DNA of 61,760 nt from an uncultured Collinsella sp. (GCA_900546115.1 URBQ01000013.1:1-61760), one strand, 5' to 3'. Positions 43,495-55,134 are shown, numbered from the stretch's first letter. The notes: a model not told the origin generated them from the letters alone. Translations and numbers: made by a program.

Positions 43495-43567
43495 AGCTAT
43501 TGTTGTGATACCGCGATACCCGCGGTATACTCATTCGAGCTTGTCTCGCTGTATTGTGGAGGTCTAC

Positions 43568-43843
43568 ATGTTTGGACTGAGGGCTCCTGAGCTCATCATT
43601 ATTCTCGTCGTTGTCCTGATTATCTTCGGGCCCAAGAACCTGCCGAAGCTCGGCAAGTCCCTCGGCTCTACCGTCAAGAATATCCGCGAGGGTATGGAGG
43701 GCGACGATAAGGCCGAGACCAAACAGGCCGAGGAGGTCGTGGTCGAGCAGTCCGAGGAGGACAAGGAGATCGCTGAGCTCGAGGCCAAGCTCGCTGCTGC
43801 CAAGAAGAAGCAGGCAGAGGACAGCGACGCGGACGCAGAGTAG
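43568..43843 (+). CDS. tatA: Sec-independent translocase TatA/TatB-type subunit
   Basis: 91 residues: a short N-terminal membrane helix (LRAPELIIILVVVLIIF), the FGP hinge (FGPKNLPKLGKSLG), an amphipathic helix, and an acidic, Lys-rich tail. This is the TatA/TatE form that builds the twin-arginine channel. No tatC lies nearby. The ATG at 43568 follows TGGAGG. The longer upstream frame is a shadow of the tRNA. It is followed by its own terminator. Confidence 0.92.
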   Translation: MFGLRAPELIIILVVVLIIFGPKNLPKLGKSLGSTVKNIREGMEGDDKAETKQAEEVVVEQSEEDKEIAELEAKLAAAKKKQAEDSDADAE

Positions 43844-43868
43844 TCCCATCCCTTTGGGGTGAGCACCT

Positions 43869-43907
43869 GACCGGCTTGCCCGCAGGCTAGCCGGTCTTTT
43901 TCGTTTT
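43869..43907 (+). terminator. Terminator after tatA
   Basis: GACCGGCT / AGCCGGTC stem followed by TTTTTCGTTTT. Confidence 0.85.
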
Positions 43908-43949
43908 GTTGACAGTTGATTGTTTGATCAGAGTTGGGGAGATATCCGT

Positions 43950-44420
43950 ATGGACGCAAGCCAGATCGTACTGACCGCTGAGGGCCGCCAGAAGCTCGTC
44001 GAGGAGCTCGCTTGGCGTGAGGGCGATTACGCCAAGGAGATCGTCGAGGACATCAAGGAAGCCCGCGCGTTCGGCGACCTTTCGGAGAACTCCGAGTATG
44101 ACGCCGCCAAGGACAAGCAGGCCCAGAACGCCGCTCGTATTGCCGAGATCCAGGCCATCCTCGCCAACGCTCAGGTTGCTGCCACCGCGGGCGATCTGAC
44201 CGTCTCCATCGGTTCCACCGTTTCTCTGATTGATCCCAACGGTGAGGTCATGGAAGTCACGCTCGTCGGTACCACCGAGACCAACTCGCTCGAGCACAAG
44301 ATTTCCAACGAGTCTCCGGTCGGTCACGCCATCATCGGTCACGGCGAGGGCGACTCCGTCGAGGTCGTTACGCCTTCCGGCAAGACTCGCGTCTACACCA
44401 TCGCCAAGATCGCACGCTAG
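43950..44420 (+). CDS. greA: Transcription elongation factor GreA
   Basis: Restarts backtracked RNA polymerase by stimulating transcript cleavage. The 156 residues have the N-terminal coiled-coil finger (LTAEGRQKLVEELAW, then EARAFGDLSENSEYDAAKDKQ with the tip acidic residues) and the C-terminal FKBP-like domain (SPVGHAIIGHGEGDSVEVVTPSG). The ATG at 43950 is chosen for its position after GGGGAGATATCC. It is followed by a terminator just before lysS. Confidence 0.96.
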   Translation: MDASQIVLTAEGRQKLVEELAWREGDYAKEIVEDIKEARAFGDLSENSEYDAAKDKQAQNAARIAEIQAILANAQVAATAGDLTVSIGSTVSLIDPNGEVMEVTLVGTTETNSLEHKISNESPVGHAIIGHGEGDSVEVVTPSGKTRVYTIAKIAR

Positions 44421-44448
44421 ACCACGGTCCCGCGTAAAGGTATGTTTT

Positions 44449-44486
44449 CGCTCCCTGGGACCGAATCCTGGGGAGCGTTTTAGTTT
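44449..44486 (+). terminator. Terminator or attenuator between greA and lysS
   Basis: CGCTCCC / GGGAGCG stem followed by TTTTAGTTT, ending only about 14 bases before the lysS start. It may reduce read-through from greA. Confidence 0.65.
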
Positions 44487-44499
44487 GAGGAGCTAACTT

Positions 44500-46464
44500 A
44501 TGGCAGAGAACCAGAACGCCGCCGATCAGGCATCGACGCTCAACGACGAGCGCGCCACCCGCCTGGCCAAGCGCGCCGCCCTGTTCGAGGCGGGCCAGAA
44601 CCCCTATCCCGAGCACTCTGAGCTTGAGGACTACGTCGCCGATATCGAGACTAAGTACGCCGAGCTTGCCGATGGCGAGGACACCGAGGACGTCGTGAAG
44701 ATCGCCGGCCGCGTGGTCGCCAAGCGCGGTCAGGGCAAGATCATGTTCATCGTCGTGCGCGATGCGACTGCCGAGATTCAGCTGTTCTGCCGCATCAACG
44801 ACATGGACGAGGCTGCCTGGAGTACGCTCAAGGCCCTCGACCTGGGCGACATCCTGGGTGTGACCGGCGTGGTCGTGCGCACCCAGCGTGGCCAGCTTTC
44901 CGTTGCCCCTAAGAGCGCGACCCTGCTTGCCAAGGCCGTTCGTCCGCTGCCCGAGAAGTTCCACGGTCTTTCCGACAAGGAGACCCGCTATCGCCAGCGC
45001 TATGTCGACCTGATCGCCAACGACGACGTTCGCGAGACCTTCCGTAAGCGTTCGCAGATTCTCTCCACCTTCCGCCGCTTTATGGAGTCCGACGGCTACA
45101 TGGAGGTTGAGACCCCTATCCTGCAGACCATCCAGGGTGGTGCCACGGCCAAGCCGTTCATCACGCACTTTAACGCGCTCGATCAGGAGTGCTACCTGCG
45201 TATTGCCACCGAGCTTCACCTCAAGCGCTGCATCGTCGGTGGTTTTGAGCGCGTGTTCGAGATCGGCCGCATCTTCCGTAACGAGGGCATGGACCTTACC
45301 CACAACCCCGAGTTCACCACGATGGAGGCCTACCGTGCCTTCTCCGACCTCGAGGGCATGAAGGCGCTCGCCCAGGGCGTCATCAAGGCTGCGAACAAGG
45401 CCATCGGCAACCCCGAGGTCATCGAGTACCAGGGCCAGACCATCGACCTTTCTGGTGAGTGGGCCAGCCGTCCCATGACCGACATCGTCTCCGACGTGCT
45501 CGGCAAGCAGGTCACCATCGATACGCCGGTCGAGGAGCTTGCTGCCGCTGCGCGCGAGAAGGGCCTGGAGATTAAGCCCGAGTGGACCGCCGGCAAGATT
45601 ATCGCCGAGATCTACGATGAGCTGGGCGAGGACACCATCGTCAACCCCACGTTCGTGTGCGATTACCCCATCGAGGTCAGCCCGCTTGCCAAGCGCTTTG
45701 AGGACGACCCGCGCCTGACGCACCGCTTTGAGCTGGTTATTGCCGGTCACGAGTACGCCAACGCGTTCTCCGAGCTCAACGACCCGGTCGACCAGGCTGA
45801 GCGCTTTGCTGCCCAGATGGCCGAGAAGGCCGGCGGCGACGATGAGGCCATGGAGTATGACGAAGACTACGTGCGCGCCCTCGAGTACGGTATGCCTCCC
45901 GCGGGCGGCATCGGCATCGGTATCGACCGCGTGGTCATGCTGCTCACCAACCAGGCTTCCATCCGCGACGTGCTGCTGTTCCCGCACATGAAGCCCGAGA
46001 AGGGTTTCCAGTCCGGTGCCGCTGCTGCCAAGGCTGCCGAGGCCGGCAACGCCGCGAGCCCGTTCGTTAAGTCGCTCAAGCCCACGGTTGATTATTCCAA
46101 GATTGCCGTTGAGCCGCTGTTTGAGGAGTTCGTCGACTTTGATACCTTCTCCAAGAGCGACTTCCGCGCCGTGAAGGTCAAGGCATGCGAGGCCGTCAAG
46201 AAGTCCAAGAAGCTGCTGAACTTTACGCTCGACGACGGCACCGGCACCGACCGTACCATCCTCTCCGGCATTCATGGCTACTATGAGCCCGAGGACCTGG
46301 TCGGTAAGACGCTGCTCGCCATCACCAACCTGCCTCCGCGCAAGATGATGGGTATTCCCAGCTGCGGCATGCTGATCAGCGCTGTCCACGAGGAGGAGGG
46401 CGAGGAGCGCCTCAACCTGATCCAGCTCGACGCTTCCATCCCCGCCGGCGCAAAGATGTACTAA
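44500..46464 (+). CDS. lysS: Lysyl-tRNA synthetase with C-terminal tRNA-binding domain
   Basis: Class II LysRS, residues 1 to about 500: N-terminal OB fold, motif 1 (FMESDGYMEVETPILQ), motif 2 (GRIFRNEGMDLTHNPEFTTMEAY near residue 260, in parts) and motif 3 (PAGGIGIGIDRVVMLL). After a short Ala-rich linker, residues about 545-654 form an EMAPII/Trbp111-like tRNA-binding OB fold (VDFDTFSKSDFRAVKVKACE, LGKT-like VGKTLLAITNLPPRKMMGI, SCGMLISAV), the domain normally at the end of MetRS. A fused LysRS of this kind is unusual. It starts after TTTGAGGAG. Total 654 residues against about 500 in the typical enzyme. Confidence 0.95.
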   Translation: MAENQNAADQASTLNDERATRLAKRAALFEAGQNPYPEHSELEDYVADIETKYAELADGEDTEDVVKIAGRVVAKRGQGKIMFIVVRDATAEIQLFCRINDMDEAAWSTLKALDLGDILGVTGVVVRTQRGQLSVAPKSATLLAKAVRPLPEKFHGLSDKETRYRQRYVDLIANDDVRETFRKRSQILSTFRRFMESDGYMEVETPILQTIQGGATAKPFITHFNALDQECYLRIATELHLKRCIVGGFERVFEIGRIFRNEGMDLTHNPEFTTMEAYRAFSDLEGMKALAQGVIKAANKAIGNPEVIEYQGQTIDLSGEWASRPMTDIVSDVLGKQVTIDTPVEELAAAAREKGLEIKPEWTAGKIIAEIYDELGEDTIVNPTFVCDYPIEVSPLAKRFEDDPRLTHRFELVIAGHEYANAFSELNDPVDQAERFAAQMAEKAGGDDEAMEYDEDYVRALEYGMPPAGGIGIGIDRVVMLLTNQASIRDVLLFPHMKPEKGFQSGAAAAKAAEAGNAASPFVKSLKPTVDYSKIAVEPLFEEFVDFDTFSKSDFRAVKVKACEAVKKSKKLLNFTLDDGTGTDRTILSGIHGYYEPEDLVGKTLLAITNLPPRKMMGIPSCGMLISAVHEEEGEERLNLIQLDASIPAGAKMY

Positions 46465-46542
46465 CTAGTTACGCGGTTCTACGAACCGCGTAACGGCTCG
46501 ACGCTGCGCGGGCCGCATTTGGACAATCTGACGTTCAACTTC

Positions 46543-46578
46543 AAGGGCGCGACCAGAAGGTCAGCGCCCTTTCGTTTC
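46543..46578 (+). terminator. Terminator after lysS
   Basis: AAGGGCGC / GCGCCCTT stem followed by TCGTTT. Confidence 0.65.
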
Positions 46579-46715
46579 ACGTCACCTTGTCTCAAATGCG
46601 ACCCGCTCGCTGACTTATGCTCAACCTATGGTGGCATCTCGTTTCAAAGCACCTTGCTCGCTCTGGCGGGCTTTCGCTGTCGTTGCCAGGGCATCGACGT
46701 TGCCTTGGCTGTCAA

Positions 46716-46744
46716 TAGTCATTGGGGACGTTCTTAAACGACTA
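46716..46744. repeat. 29-bp palindromic repeat, copy 2
   Basis: Identical over 29 bases to 8513-8541, 38 kb away, with TAGTC and GACTA ends and the GGGGACG core. Confidence 0.75.
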
Positions 46745-46851
46745 CCCAACGGCTATTGCGCGCATGGCTCGCATGACAGTCGTCTCTTTTATGTTTCCTT
46801 TAGCCGTCGCTGCCTAGGATGGGGGTTAGTCGGTAGGAAGGGAGCGTCTAT

Positions 46852-48420
46852 ATGGACGACGCGAGCGAGCGTGCAATCGAAGAGGACATGCTCGATCAGT
46901 TCAATTACTTTGACGATGAGGATGAGGAGCTAATCGATCGTCGCGAGCCGGCATCGCTTGACTCATTTGATCTGGTCGATGAAGAGACTGATGAGGTTGA
47001 GGACGAATCAACGGAGTCCCCACAGTCTTCGCGCCTTGACTCGCTGCTTTCGAGAGCCCCCATGCACCACGGTGTTCGTGCCGGCGCACTCCATATGAAA
47101 ACTGACTGGCACCAGATCGTGACGGCAGGCGATGAGCTTGCCGTCGATGCGCCGCTCACCGATAAGTCATCCATCATCTGCCGCACCGGTATGCTTATGC
47201 TCGCGAGCGGAACGGGTGCCTGGCGTGTACGCGATACCATGAATCGCGTCGCCGCCGTACTCGGTGTCACCGTCCACGTTGACTTAAGTCTTCTGTCGTT
47301 TGAGTGCACCTGCATCGAAGATGGCCACTGCTTTAACGAGGTTGTCAGCCTGCCCACAACGGGAGTCAATACCCATCGCATTTGGATGATGGAGAGCTTC
47401 CTAAAGGAAATCGAGACGTATGGGCGCCGGTTTACCGTGCACGAATACCACGAGATGCTCAAGACCGTTGAGAGTTCAAAACCCGATTACTCTCCCTGGC
47501 AACAGGGCCTTGCGGCAGCTTGTGCTTGCGGCGCCTTCGTCTTTTTGCTCGGCGGCGGCCCTATCGAGATGGCCTGCGCATTCGTAGGCGCTGGTGTTGG
47601 CAACTTTGCTCGCTCTCATATTCTCAAGCAGGGTCTTGGCCAGTTTAGCGCGCTGACGATTGGCGTTGCGCTCGCTTGCGTCTCGTATCTGCTGGCATTG
47701 CTCGGCCTTGGCCAGGTCGTACCGGGGGCAATGTCGCACCAAGAAGGCTATATCGGCGCCATGCTCTTTGTGATTCCCGGCTTTCCCCTCATTACGGCAG
47801 GCCTCGACATCGCTAAGCTCGATATGCGAAGCGGCATTGAGCGTCTTTCGTATGCCGTGTCGATTATTGTGATGGCGACCCTTGTGGGCTGGATGGTTGC
47901 CGAGTGTGTGGGGCTGGCACCGGATGATTTTGCCCCGCTCGGCCTTTCGCCGTTGGCTCTTACGCTCTTGCGCATACTGATGAGCTTTATCGGCGTATTT
48001 GGCTTCTCGGTTATGTTCAACAGCCCGGTAAAGATGGCAGCAGCGGCAGGGCTCATCGGCGCCGTGTCTAATACCTTGCGCCTTACGCTCGTCGATGCGC
48101 CGACGCTGCTTCCCTTCTTGGGCCTGAGTGCGGGCATGCCTCCCGAGGCGGCTGCGTTTACTGGTGCGTTGGTATCGGGGCTGCTCGCGAGCTTAGCCGA
48201 AATCAAGCTCACCTACCCACGTATCGCCCTCACGGTGCCATCGATTGTCATTATGGTGCCGGGCTTGTATCTGTATCGCTCGATGTATTACATGTGCACC
48301 TTCGACACGGTCAATATGCTCGGCTGGTTTGTGCGTGCAGTGCTCATCGTGGCGTTTTTGCCCGTTGGCCTGGGTGTGGCGCGTACGCTCACCGACCCTC
48401 GCTGGCGCCACACCAGCTAA
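46852..48420 (+). CDS. ThrE-type threonine/serine exporter
   Basis: 522 residues. An acidic N-terminal region (about 75 residues, DEDEELIDRREP) precedes the DUF1212 domain typical of ThrE (SGTGAWRVRDTMNRVAAVLG, TTGVNTHRIWMMESFLKEI). The C-terminal half has about ten hydrophobic spans, including LFVIPGFPLITAGLDIAKLD and PSIVIMVPGLYLYRSM, both hallmarks of the family. ThrE exports small amino acids or peptides from actinobacteria. Both halves are present in one protein, unlike two-gene YjjP/YjjB systems. A good GGAAGGGAG precedes the ATG. Confidence 0.9.
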   Translation: MDDASERAIEEDMLDQFNYFDDEDEELIDRREPASLDSFDLVDEETDEVEDESTESPQSSRLDSLLSRAPMHHGVRAGALHMKTDWHQIVTAGDELAVDAPLTDKSSIICRTGMLMLASGTGAWRVRDTMNRVAAVLGVTVHVDLSLLSFECTCIEDGHCFNEVVSLPTTGVNTHRIWMMESFLKEIETYGRRFTVHEYHEMLKTVESSKPDYSPWQQGLAAACACGAFVFLLGGGPIEMACAFVGAGVGNFARSHILKQGLGQFSALTIGVALACVSYLLALLGLGQVVPGAMSHQEGYIGAMLFVIPGFPLITAGLDIAKLDMRSGIERLSYAVSIIVMATLVGWMVAECVGLAPDDFAPLGLSPLALTLLRILMSFIGVFGFSVMFNSPVKMAAAAGLIGAVSNTLRLTLVDAPTLLPFLGLSAGMPPEAAAFTGALVSGLLASLAEIKLTYPRIALTVPSIVIMVPGLYLYRSMYYMCTFDTVNMLGWFVRAVLIVAFLPVGLGVARTLTDPRWRHTS

Positions 48421-48454
48421 TTGGTGCAAATGAAACTGATCCGCAAAACATGAA

Positions 48455-48512
48455 CGTGGATAATCTCCCGTTTTTGGCCTGTTTACGGGCTCAAAACGGG
48501 AGATTATCCACG
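48455..48512. repeat. Palindromic element with 20-bp arms
   Basis: Perfect arms CGTGGATAATCTCCCGTTTT and AAAACGGGAGATTATCCACG surround an 18-nt loop that itself has a GGCCTG/CGGGCT imperfect pairing. CCACGCTCGT at the right end is repeated about 28 bases on. It lies between thrE and clpC. With no T-run it is not a canonical terminator. Confidence 0.65.
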
Positions 48513-48655
48513 CTCGTGGAATGGGTGTCCGAAAATCCACGCTCGTTGGGCCGATGCAGAGGCACCTGGCAATTCCTTTTTTGTAGACGTTGTCGCGCGG
48601 CTACGGGCGGGAAAGGTCCCAACGGTTAACATATACTCCATATGGGTAAAGAGAC

Positions 48656-48683
48656 CAAAGCGCTGCCGCGGGGCGGCGCTTTG
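48656..48683 (+). promoter_or_regulatory. Leader hairpin before clpC
   Basis: CAAAGCGCTGCCGC pairs with GCGGCGCTTTG around a GGG loop, followed by CGTTTGAAAAAAAC. It lies 37 bases before the clpC ATG and within the presumed leader. It might be an attenuator or a stress-response element; no CIRCE or CtsR operator was recognised. Confidence 0.4.
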
Positions 48684-48720
48684 CGTTTGAAAAAAACTAG
48701 CTCGTCTAAGAGGAACTAGC

Positions 48721-51363
<2,643 letters not shown>

Positions 51364-51688
51364 GGCGTAACAAAACCTTGTGTCCACGAGGGCGTTCCAA
51401 AGGAGCGCCCTTTTTCTGTTGGAAAGCCCCCTTCGTTCAAAGTAGATCTCATTAAACATACCAATGGCGTATGCATAAACGCTGATCAAGCGTTGAGGTT
51501 GGTTGAAGGGTCCAACGTCCCTTCGGCACGGCCCGTCTAGCCTGCTTTATCTTAATAAAGTGGCGTTTCCCCGCCGTTAGCCGATGATGCAAGGGCGCTC
51601 GGCGTTTTCGACTGGTTTATGCACGCAAAGTCTGGGAATATACAAGACGCATGTCTTACTGTCTAACCAGTTGCGCCAAGGAGGCACC
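51364..51688. other. Intergenic region between clpC and pepD
   Basis: Contains the clpC terminator (51389-51415), a GAAGGG/CCCTTC hairpin at about 51505 and a CTTTAT/AATAAAG hairpin at about 51544. A ribosome site (AAGGAGG) precedes pepD. No additional gene seen. Confidence 0.5.
51389..51415 (+). terminator. Terminator after clpC
   Basis: AGGGCGTTCC / GGAGCGCCC stem followed by TTTTT. Confidence 0.85.
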
Positions 51689-53146
51689 ATGGATTACAAG
51701 ATCACCGGCTACGAGCCCGCCCAACTGTTCCATTTCTTTGAGGAGGTCAGCGCGATCCCCCGTGGGTCTGGCAACGAGAAGGGCATCAGCGATTTCCTGG
51801 TTGCGTTTGCTAAGGAGCGCGGCCTCGATGTGTACCAGGACGAGGTCTACAACGTCATCATTCGCAAGCCCGCTTCTGCCGGCGCCGAGAATGCTCCGAC
51901 CGTGATGCTGCAGGGCCACATCGATATGGTGTGCGACAAGTTGGGCTCCGTTGAGCACGACTTTACGACCGATGGTATCGACCTGGTCGTCAAGGACGGC
52001 GTCCTCACCGCTAACGGCACCACTCTGGGCGCCGACAACGGTATCGCCGTCGCGCTTATGCTTACCGTGCTCAACGACGATTCGATTGCCCATCCGGCCC
52101 TCGAGTGCGTGTTCACCACCGACGAGGAGACTGGCCTGGTCGGCGCCGAGACGCTCGACAAGTCCCAGATTAGCGCCCGCACCATGATTAACCTTGACTC
52201 CGAGGAAGAGGGCGTTGCCACCGTCAGCTGCGCCGGCGGCGTCGTCGTTACCTACACCTGCCCCATCGCGCGCGAGCACAAGGCCGGTAGCACCCTCACG
52301 CTCGACATCTCCGGCCTGCTGGGCGGCCACTCCGGCAGCGATATCCACCTGGAGCGCGGCAACGGCAACCTCATCATGGCCCGCATCATCGACCGCCTGA
52401 TGGTTGCCGGCGAGCCCGCCATCGTGAGCTTTAACGGCGGCACCAAGGACAACGCCATCAACCGTGAGTGCAAGGCTGTTCTGGTCTATGCCGACCACGC
52501 TGCCGCCGAGGCCGCGGCCCAGATCGCAAAGGACATCATCGCCGACGTCACTGCCGAGCTCGAGGTCTTCGACCCCGGCTTTACCTGCACCGTCGAGATT
52601 GCCGACGACGCCGAGGTCGAGGCCATGGACCAGAAGTCCGCGCTTGCCCTCATCCGCGCCCTGCGTCTTGCCCCTAACGGCGTGATTCGCCGCAACGTCG
52701 CCACCGACGGCTCCGTCGAGGTTTCCTCCAACATCGGTGTGGTTGCCACCTCTGACGACGAGGTTAAGATCATGCTTTCCCCGCGCTCCTCGATCACCTC
52801 GCTGCAGAACGAGTTCAAGGATCGTTTGCAGACGCTTGCCGATGTCCTGGGCTTCGACGCCAAGTTTGAGTTCGAGTATCCCGGCTGGAGCTATGCCGAG
52901 CATTCGCCGGTCCGCGACGTCTTTGTCGAGAGCTATCGCGAGCTCTTTGGCTCCGAGCTGCGCATCGAGTCCATTCACGCTGGCCTTGAGTGCGGCCTGT
53001 TTGCCGAGGCCCTGCACGGCCTGGACGCCATCGCCGTGGGACCGACGCTCTCCGATGTCCACACCCCGGACGAGAGCATGGAGCTCGCTTCTGCCGAGCG
53101 CTTCTACGAGCTGCTCATCGACGTGCTCAAGCGCCTCGCCGCGTAA
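51689..53146 (+). CDS. pepD: Beta-Ala-His/Xaa-His dipeptidase (aminoacyl-histidine dipeptidase)
   Basis: A di-zinc M20C peptidase of 485 residues that cleaves Xaa-His and other dipeptides in the cytoplasm. Metal and catalytic residues are in MLQGHIDMVCDK (His, Asp), LGADNGIAVALML (bridging Asp), TTDEETGLVGAETL (catalytic Glu-Glu), MINLDSEEEG and the C-terminal SIHAGLECGLF with final His-type ligands. A lid domain sits between the halves. The ATG at 51689 follows AAGGAGG; the longer frame has no ribosome site. It lies between clpC and the hip genes, a position normally held by radA in this synteny. Confidence 0.93.
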   Translation: MDYKITGYEPAQLFHFFEEVSAIPRGSGNEKGISDFLVAFAKERGLDVYQDEVYNVIIRKPASAGAENAPTVMLQGHIDMVCDKLGSVEHDFTTDGIDLVVKDGVLTANGTTLGADNGIAVALMLTVLNDDSIAHPALECVFTTDEETGLVGAETLDKSQISARTMINLDSEEEGVATVSCAGGVVVTYTCPIAREHKAGSTLTLDISGLLGGHSGSDIHLERGNGNLIMARIIDRLMVAGEPAIVSFNGGTKDNAINRECKAVLVYADHAAAEAAAQIAKDIIADVTAELEVFDPGFTCTVEIADDAEVEAMDQKSALALIRALRLAPNGVIRRNVATDGSVEVSSNIGVVATSDDEVKIMLSPRSSITSLQNEFKDRLQTLADVLGFDAKFEFEYPGWSYAEHSPVRDVFVESYRELFGSELRIESIHAGLECGLFAEALHGLDAIAVGPTLSDVHTPDESMELASAERFYELLIDVLKRLAA

Positions 53147-53200
53147 AGGTTGCGCTAGCAGCAGTCCGAGCCACGTGCTAGCGGATTGCAAATGACATTA

Positions 53201-53250
53201 CGAGAGGGGGTACCCGGTCTTTTGCGACAGGTGTCCCCTCTCTTCTTTTA
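53201..53250. terminator. Terminator between pepD and hipA
   Basis: GAGAGGGGG...CCCCTCTCTTC stem with TTCTTTTA on the plus side; the genes converge, so it can serve both. Confidence 0.75.
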
Positions 53251-53273
53251 AGAAATGGGAAATTGATTGGCGT

Positions 53274-54578
53274 CTAGCCCATATCCGCCCTGATGAGGTC
53301 GAGGGTGCGCTGGCAGTTTTCGCGGACGGGGCCGAGCATATGCTCGCGCAGGTCCGCCATGCCGGGCAGGTCGGCGTATTCGTCCATGACCTCTTCCATG
53401 CAAATGGGTACCTCGTAGGCGAGGTCCATCATGGTCGCAAAGCAAAACTTCTCGGATAGCCCGGCATCGGTGAGCGCCGTCTCCAGCGCGGGGTCGCCCA
53501 TACCGTGGTATCGGCGGATAGCACCTGGACCGATGCGCCCCACACGATTTTCGCCGCCAACGCTCATGGCAAGGCGCGCCCGGCGGCGCATGCGCTCATA
53601 CGCCAAACCCGACGCGACATCGTACATGGGTGCGAGTGCCGCGTTTGTGCCTTTGCCTAGGATGAGCGAGTAGTTTTTAGCGTGTGCGTCAGGCGCTCCG
53701 ATAATGGCGTTATAGAACAACATATAGGTAAAAAGCACAAGATTCATGTGGTGGGGGACTGTGTTAATCAGTCGTTCTTGGATGTCTCGTGTAGTCGGTC
53801 CTCCGTCGGCGGTGTATTTCTGGCTTGGCAATACACCGAGCGCCTGGCAAAAGTCCTCCTGATGCAGCCTTTCGATGCTTCCGCTGTTATTGACCATTCT
53901 GTCGTATCGTTCAACGACGAGTGCGGCTTCGTCTTCAAATGTGCAATAGGAGACGTTGGCAGTTGGAATGCCAACACGCCGAGCCGTTTTCATGCAGACG
54001 AATTCGTTTAAGGCCTGATGTTTGAACCCGACGACACCATTTTTGAAGATATGGGTAGTGGGGGATGACCCTAGACATTCGTACCATTGGCCATCATGCC
54101 AAGCTAGTGCAAATTTGCCTTGGTTGCCGCCCAGGGACCAGCTTTCGTTGGAGCCCATCCATGTCTCTCTTTCGTCATCGCGAATTGCTTTAAGCTTGTG
54201 AGCGATTTGAGAATTGGTAAGCGGGCGGTATGCGGAGACCCTGCCACGGACGGCGTCTAATTGATCGGCTCGACAAAACTGAACGGCCCCCGCGCAGTCA
54301 AGACCGATATGGCACAAGAGGGCGACGGGGTTGTTAGATGCAACATCATGCTCGGTGGCAATGGCGCGACGCTGCTCTTGACTGTCGGGCAAAAGGCCAA
54401 ATAGGAACGGGCGGACGATGTTATGGCCATACGTGCGATTGGAAAGCGGCATTGTTAGCGATAGCGGTGCCCCGCGATAGGTTGGGGCGTATACAAAGCT
54501 GCAGAGTCCATGCTCGTCTTGCCGGAGAGTGCCTGCGATTTCGCCACAAATGAGGGTCGCAAGCTCCATTTCTGCCAT
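53274..54578 (-). CDS. hipA: HipA-family serine/threonine kinase toxin
   Basis: 434 residues of the HipA family, kinases that induce dormancy by phosphorylating aminoacyl-tRNA synthetases such as GltX. N-terminal HipA domain (PLSNRTYGHNIVRPFLFGLLPD), then the kinase: glycine-rich LGGNQGKFALAW, VVERYDR, the catalytic loop GAPDAHAKNYSLI (Asp near residue 295) and the metal motif APMYDVASG. Later residues contain RARLAMSVGG. The active-site residues are all present. Its ATG directly follows the hipB stop, so the two are coupled. Confidence 0.93.
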   Translation of the reverse strand: MAEMELATLICGEIAGTLRQDEHGLCSFVYAPTYRGAPLSLTMPLSNRTYGHNIVRPFLFGLLPDSQEQRRAIATEHDVASNNPVALLCHIGLDCAGAVQFCRADQLDAVRGRVSAYRPLTNSQIAHKLKAIRDDERETWMGSNESWSLGGNQGKFALAWHDGQWYECLGSSPTTHIFKNGVVGFKHQALNEFVCMKTARRVGIPTANVSYCTFEDEAALVVERYDRMVNNSGSIERLHQEDFCQALGVLPSQKYTADGGPTTRDIQERLINTVPHHMNLVLFTYMLFYNAIIGAPDAHAKNYSLILGKGTNAALAPMYDVASGLAYERMRRRARLAMSVGGENRVGRIGPGAIRRYHGMGDPALETALTDAGLSEKFCFATMMDLAYEVPICMEEVMDEYADLPGMADLREHMLGPVRENCQRTLDLIRADMG

Positions 54579-55010
54579 TTATTTCACAACCTTACAGCCA
54601 AAGGAGAGGTCTGAAGTGTCGGTAAGGCCTTGCTCGGCTGCGATTTGGGCCAGCAAGGCACCATAGGAAGATGGCGCTCCTTGTCGAGCGGGTCGTCTGC
54701 CTACGCTTGGCTTTGGCAGGGCATTCGAGTTCGCGATAGGGAGGTCCGCTATCGTCGTTGGATGTTCGGAGGGCGATGCGATGGAGTCGTTATCGCTTTG
54801 CGCAAAGAGGCCTATGCCGAGTGCGTTAAAGACAGTCAGCAGCTTGTCGAGCCGAATACCCGTGGCGTCTCCTAGCTCGAGCGATGCGAGCAGGCGCTCC
54901 GAAACACCGGCTTTTTTAGCGAGGGCGGCACGGGTGAGACCCTGAGCCTCGCGTGCCTGACGCACATAGATGCCAGCTTGGCGCGGCGTGGTGATGGGAA
55001 GGGTATCCAC
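54579..55010 (-). CDS. hipB: HipB-like antitoxin, Xre-family repressor
   Basis: 143 residues. Residues about 8-70 form an Xre HTH (YVRQAREAQGLTRAALAKKAGVSERLLASLELGD), which should bind the palindromic operator upstream and repress the pair. The C-terminal half (residues 75-143) is a low-complexity, Pro/Ser-rich linker and short tail, longer than in E. coli HipB (88 residues), and may contact HipA. It precedes hipA with no gap. Confidence 0.87.
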   Translation of the reverse strand: MDTLPITTPRQAGIYVRQAREAQGLTRAALAKKAGVSERLLASLELGDATGIRLDKLLTVFNALGIGLFAQSDNDSIASPSEHPTTIADLPIANSNALPKPSVGRRPARQGAPSSYGALLAQIAAEQGLTDTSDLSFGCKVVK

Positions 55011-55023
55011 GGCAATCTCCTAA

Positions 55024-55068
55024 CGTGCATACTTTTGCATATCAGTATGACATGCAAAAGTATGCACG
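55024..55068 (-). promoter_or_regulatory. Hip operator
   Basis: A perfect 17-bp inverted repeat, CGTGCATACTTTTGCAT and its complement, with an 11-base spacer, starts 14 bases before the hipB ATG. A related half-site GCAAAACTCTGCAT lies at about 55081. It fits an autorepressed HipB promoter. Confidence 0.75.
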
Positions 55069-55134
55069 AAAAGGCCTTATGCAAAACTCTGCATGAGACT
55101 TCTACATTGACGTTGAGCTTATGAGAGGCGTTTT

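Larger units (their letters stand above)
46465..46851. other. Intergenic region after lysS
   Basis: Holds a perfect 12-bp hairpin at 46468-46494 (GTTACGCGGTTC / GAACCGCGTAAC), a terminator-like GGGCGC/GCGCCC stem with TTTCGTTT at 46543-46578, and the second 29-bp repeat at 46716-46744. No credible gene seen. Confidence 0.6.
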
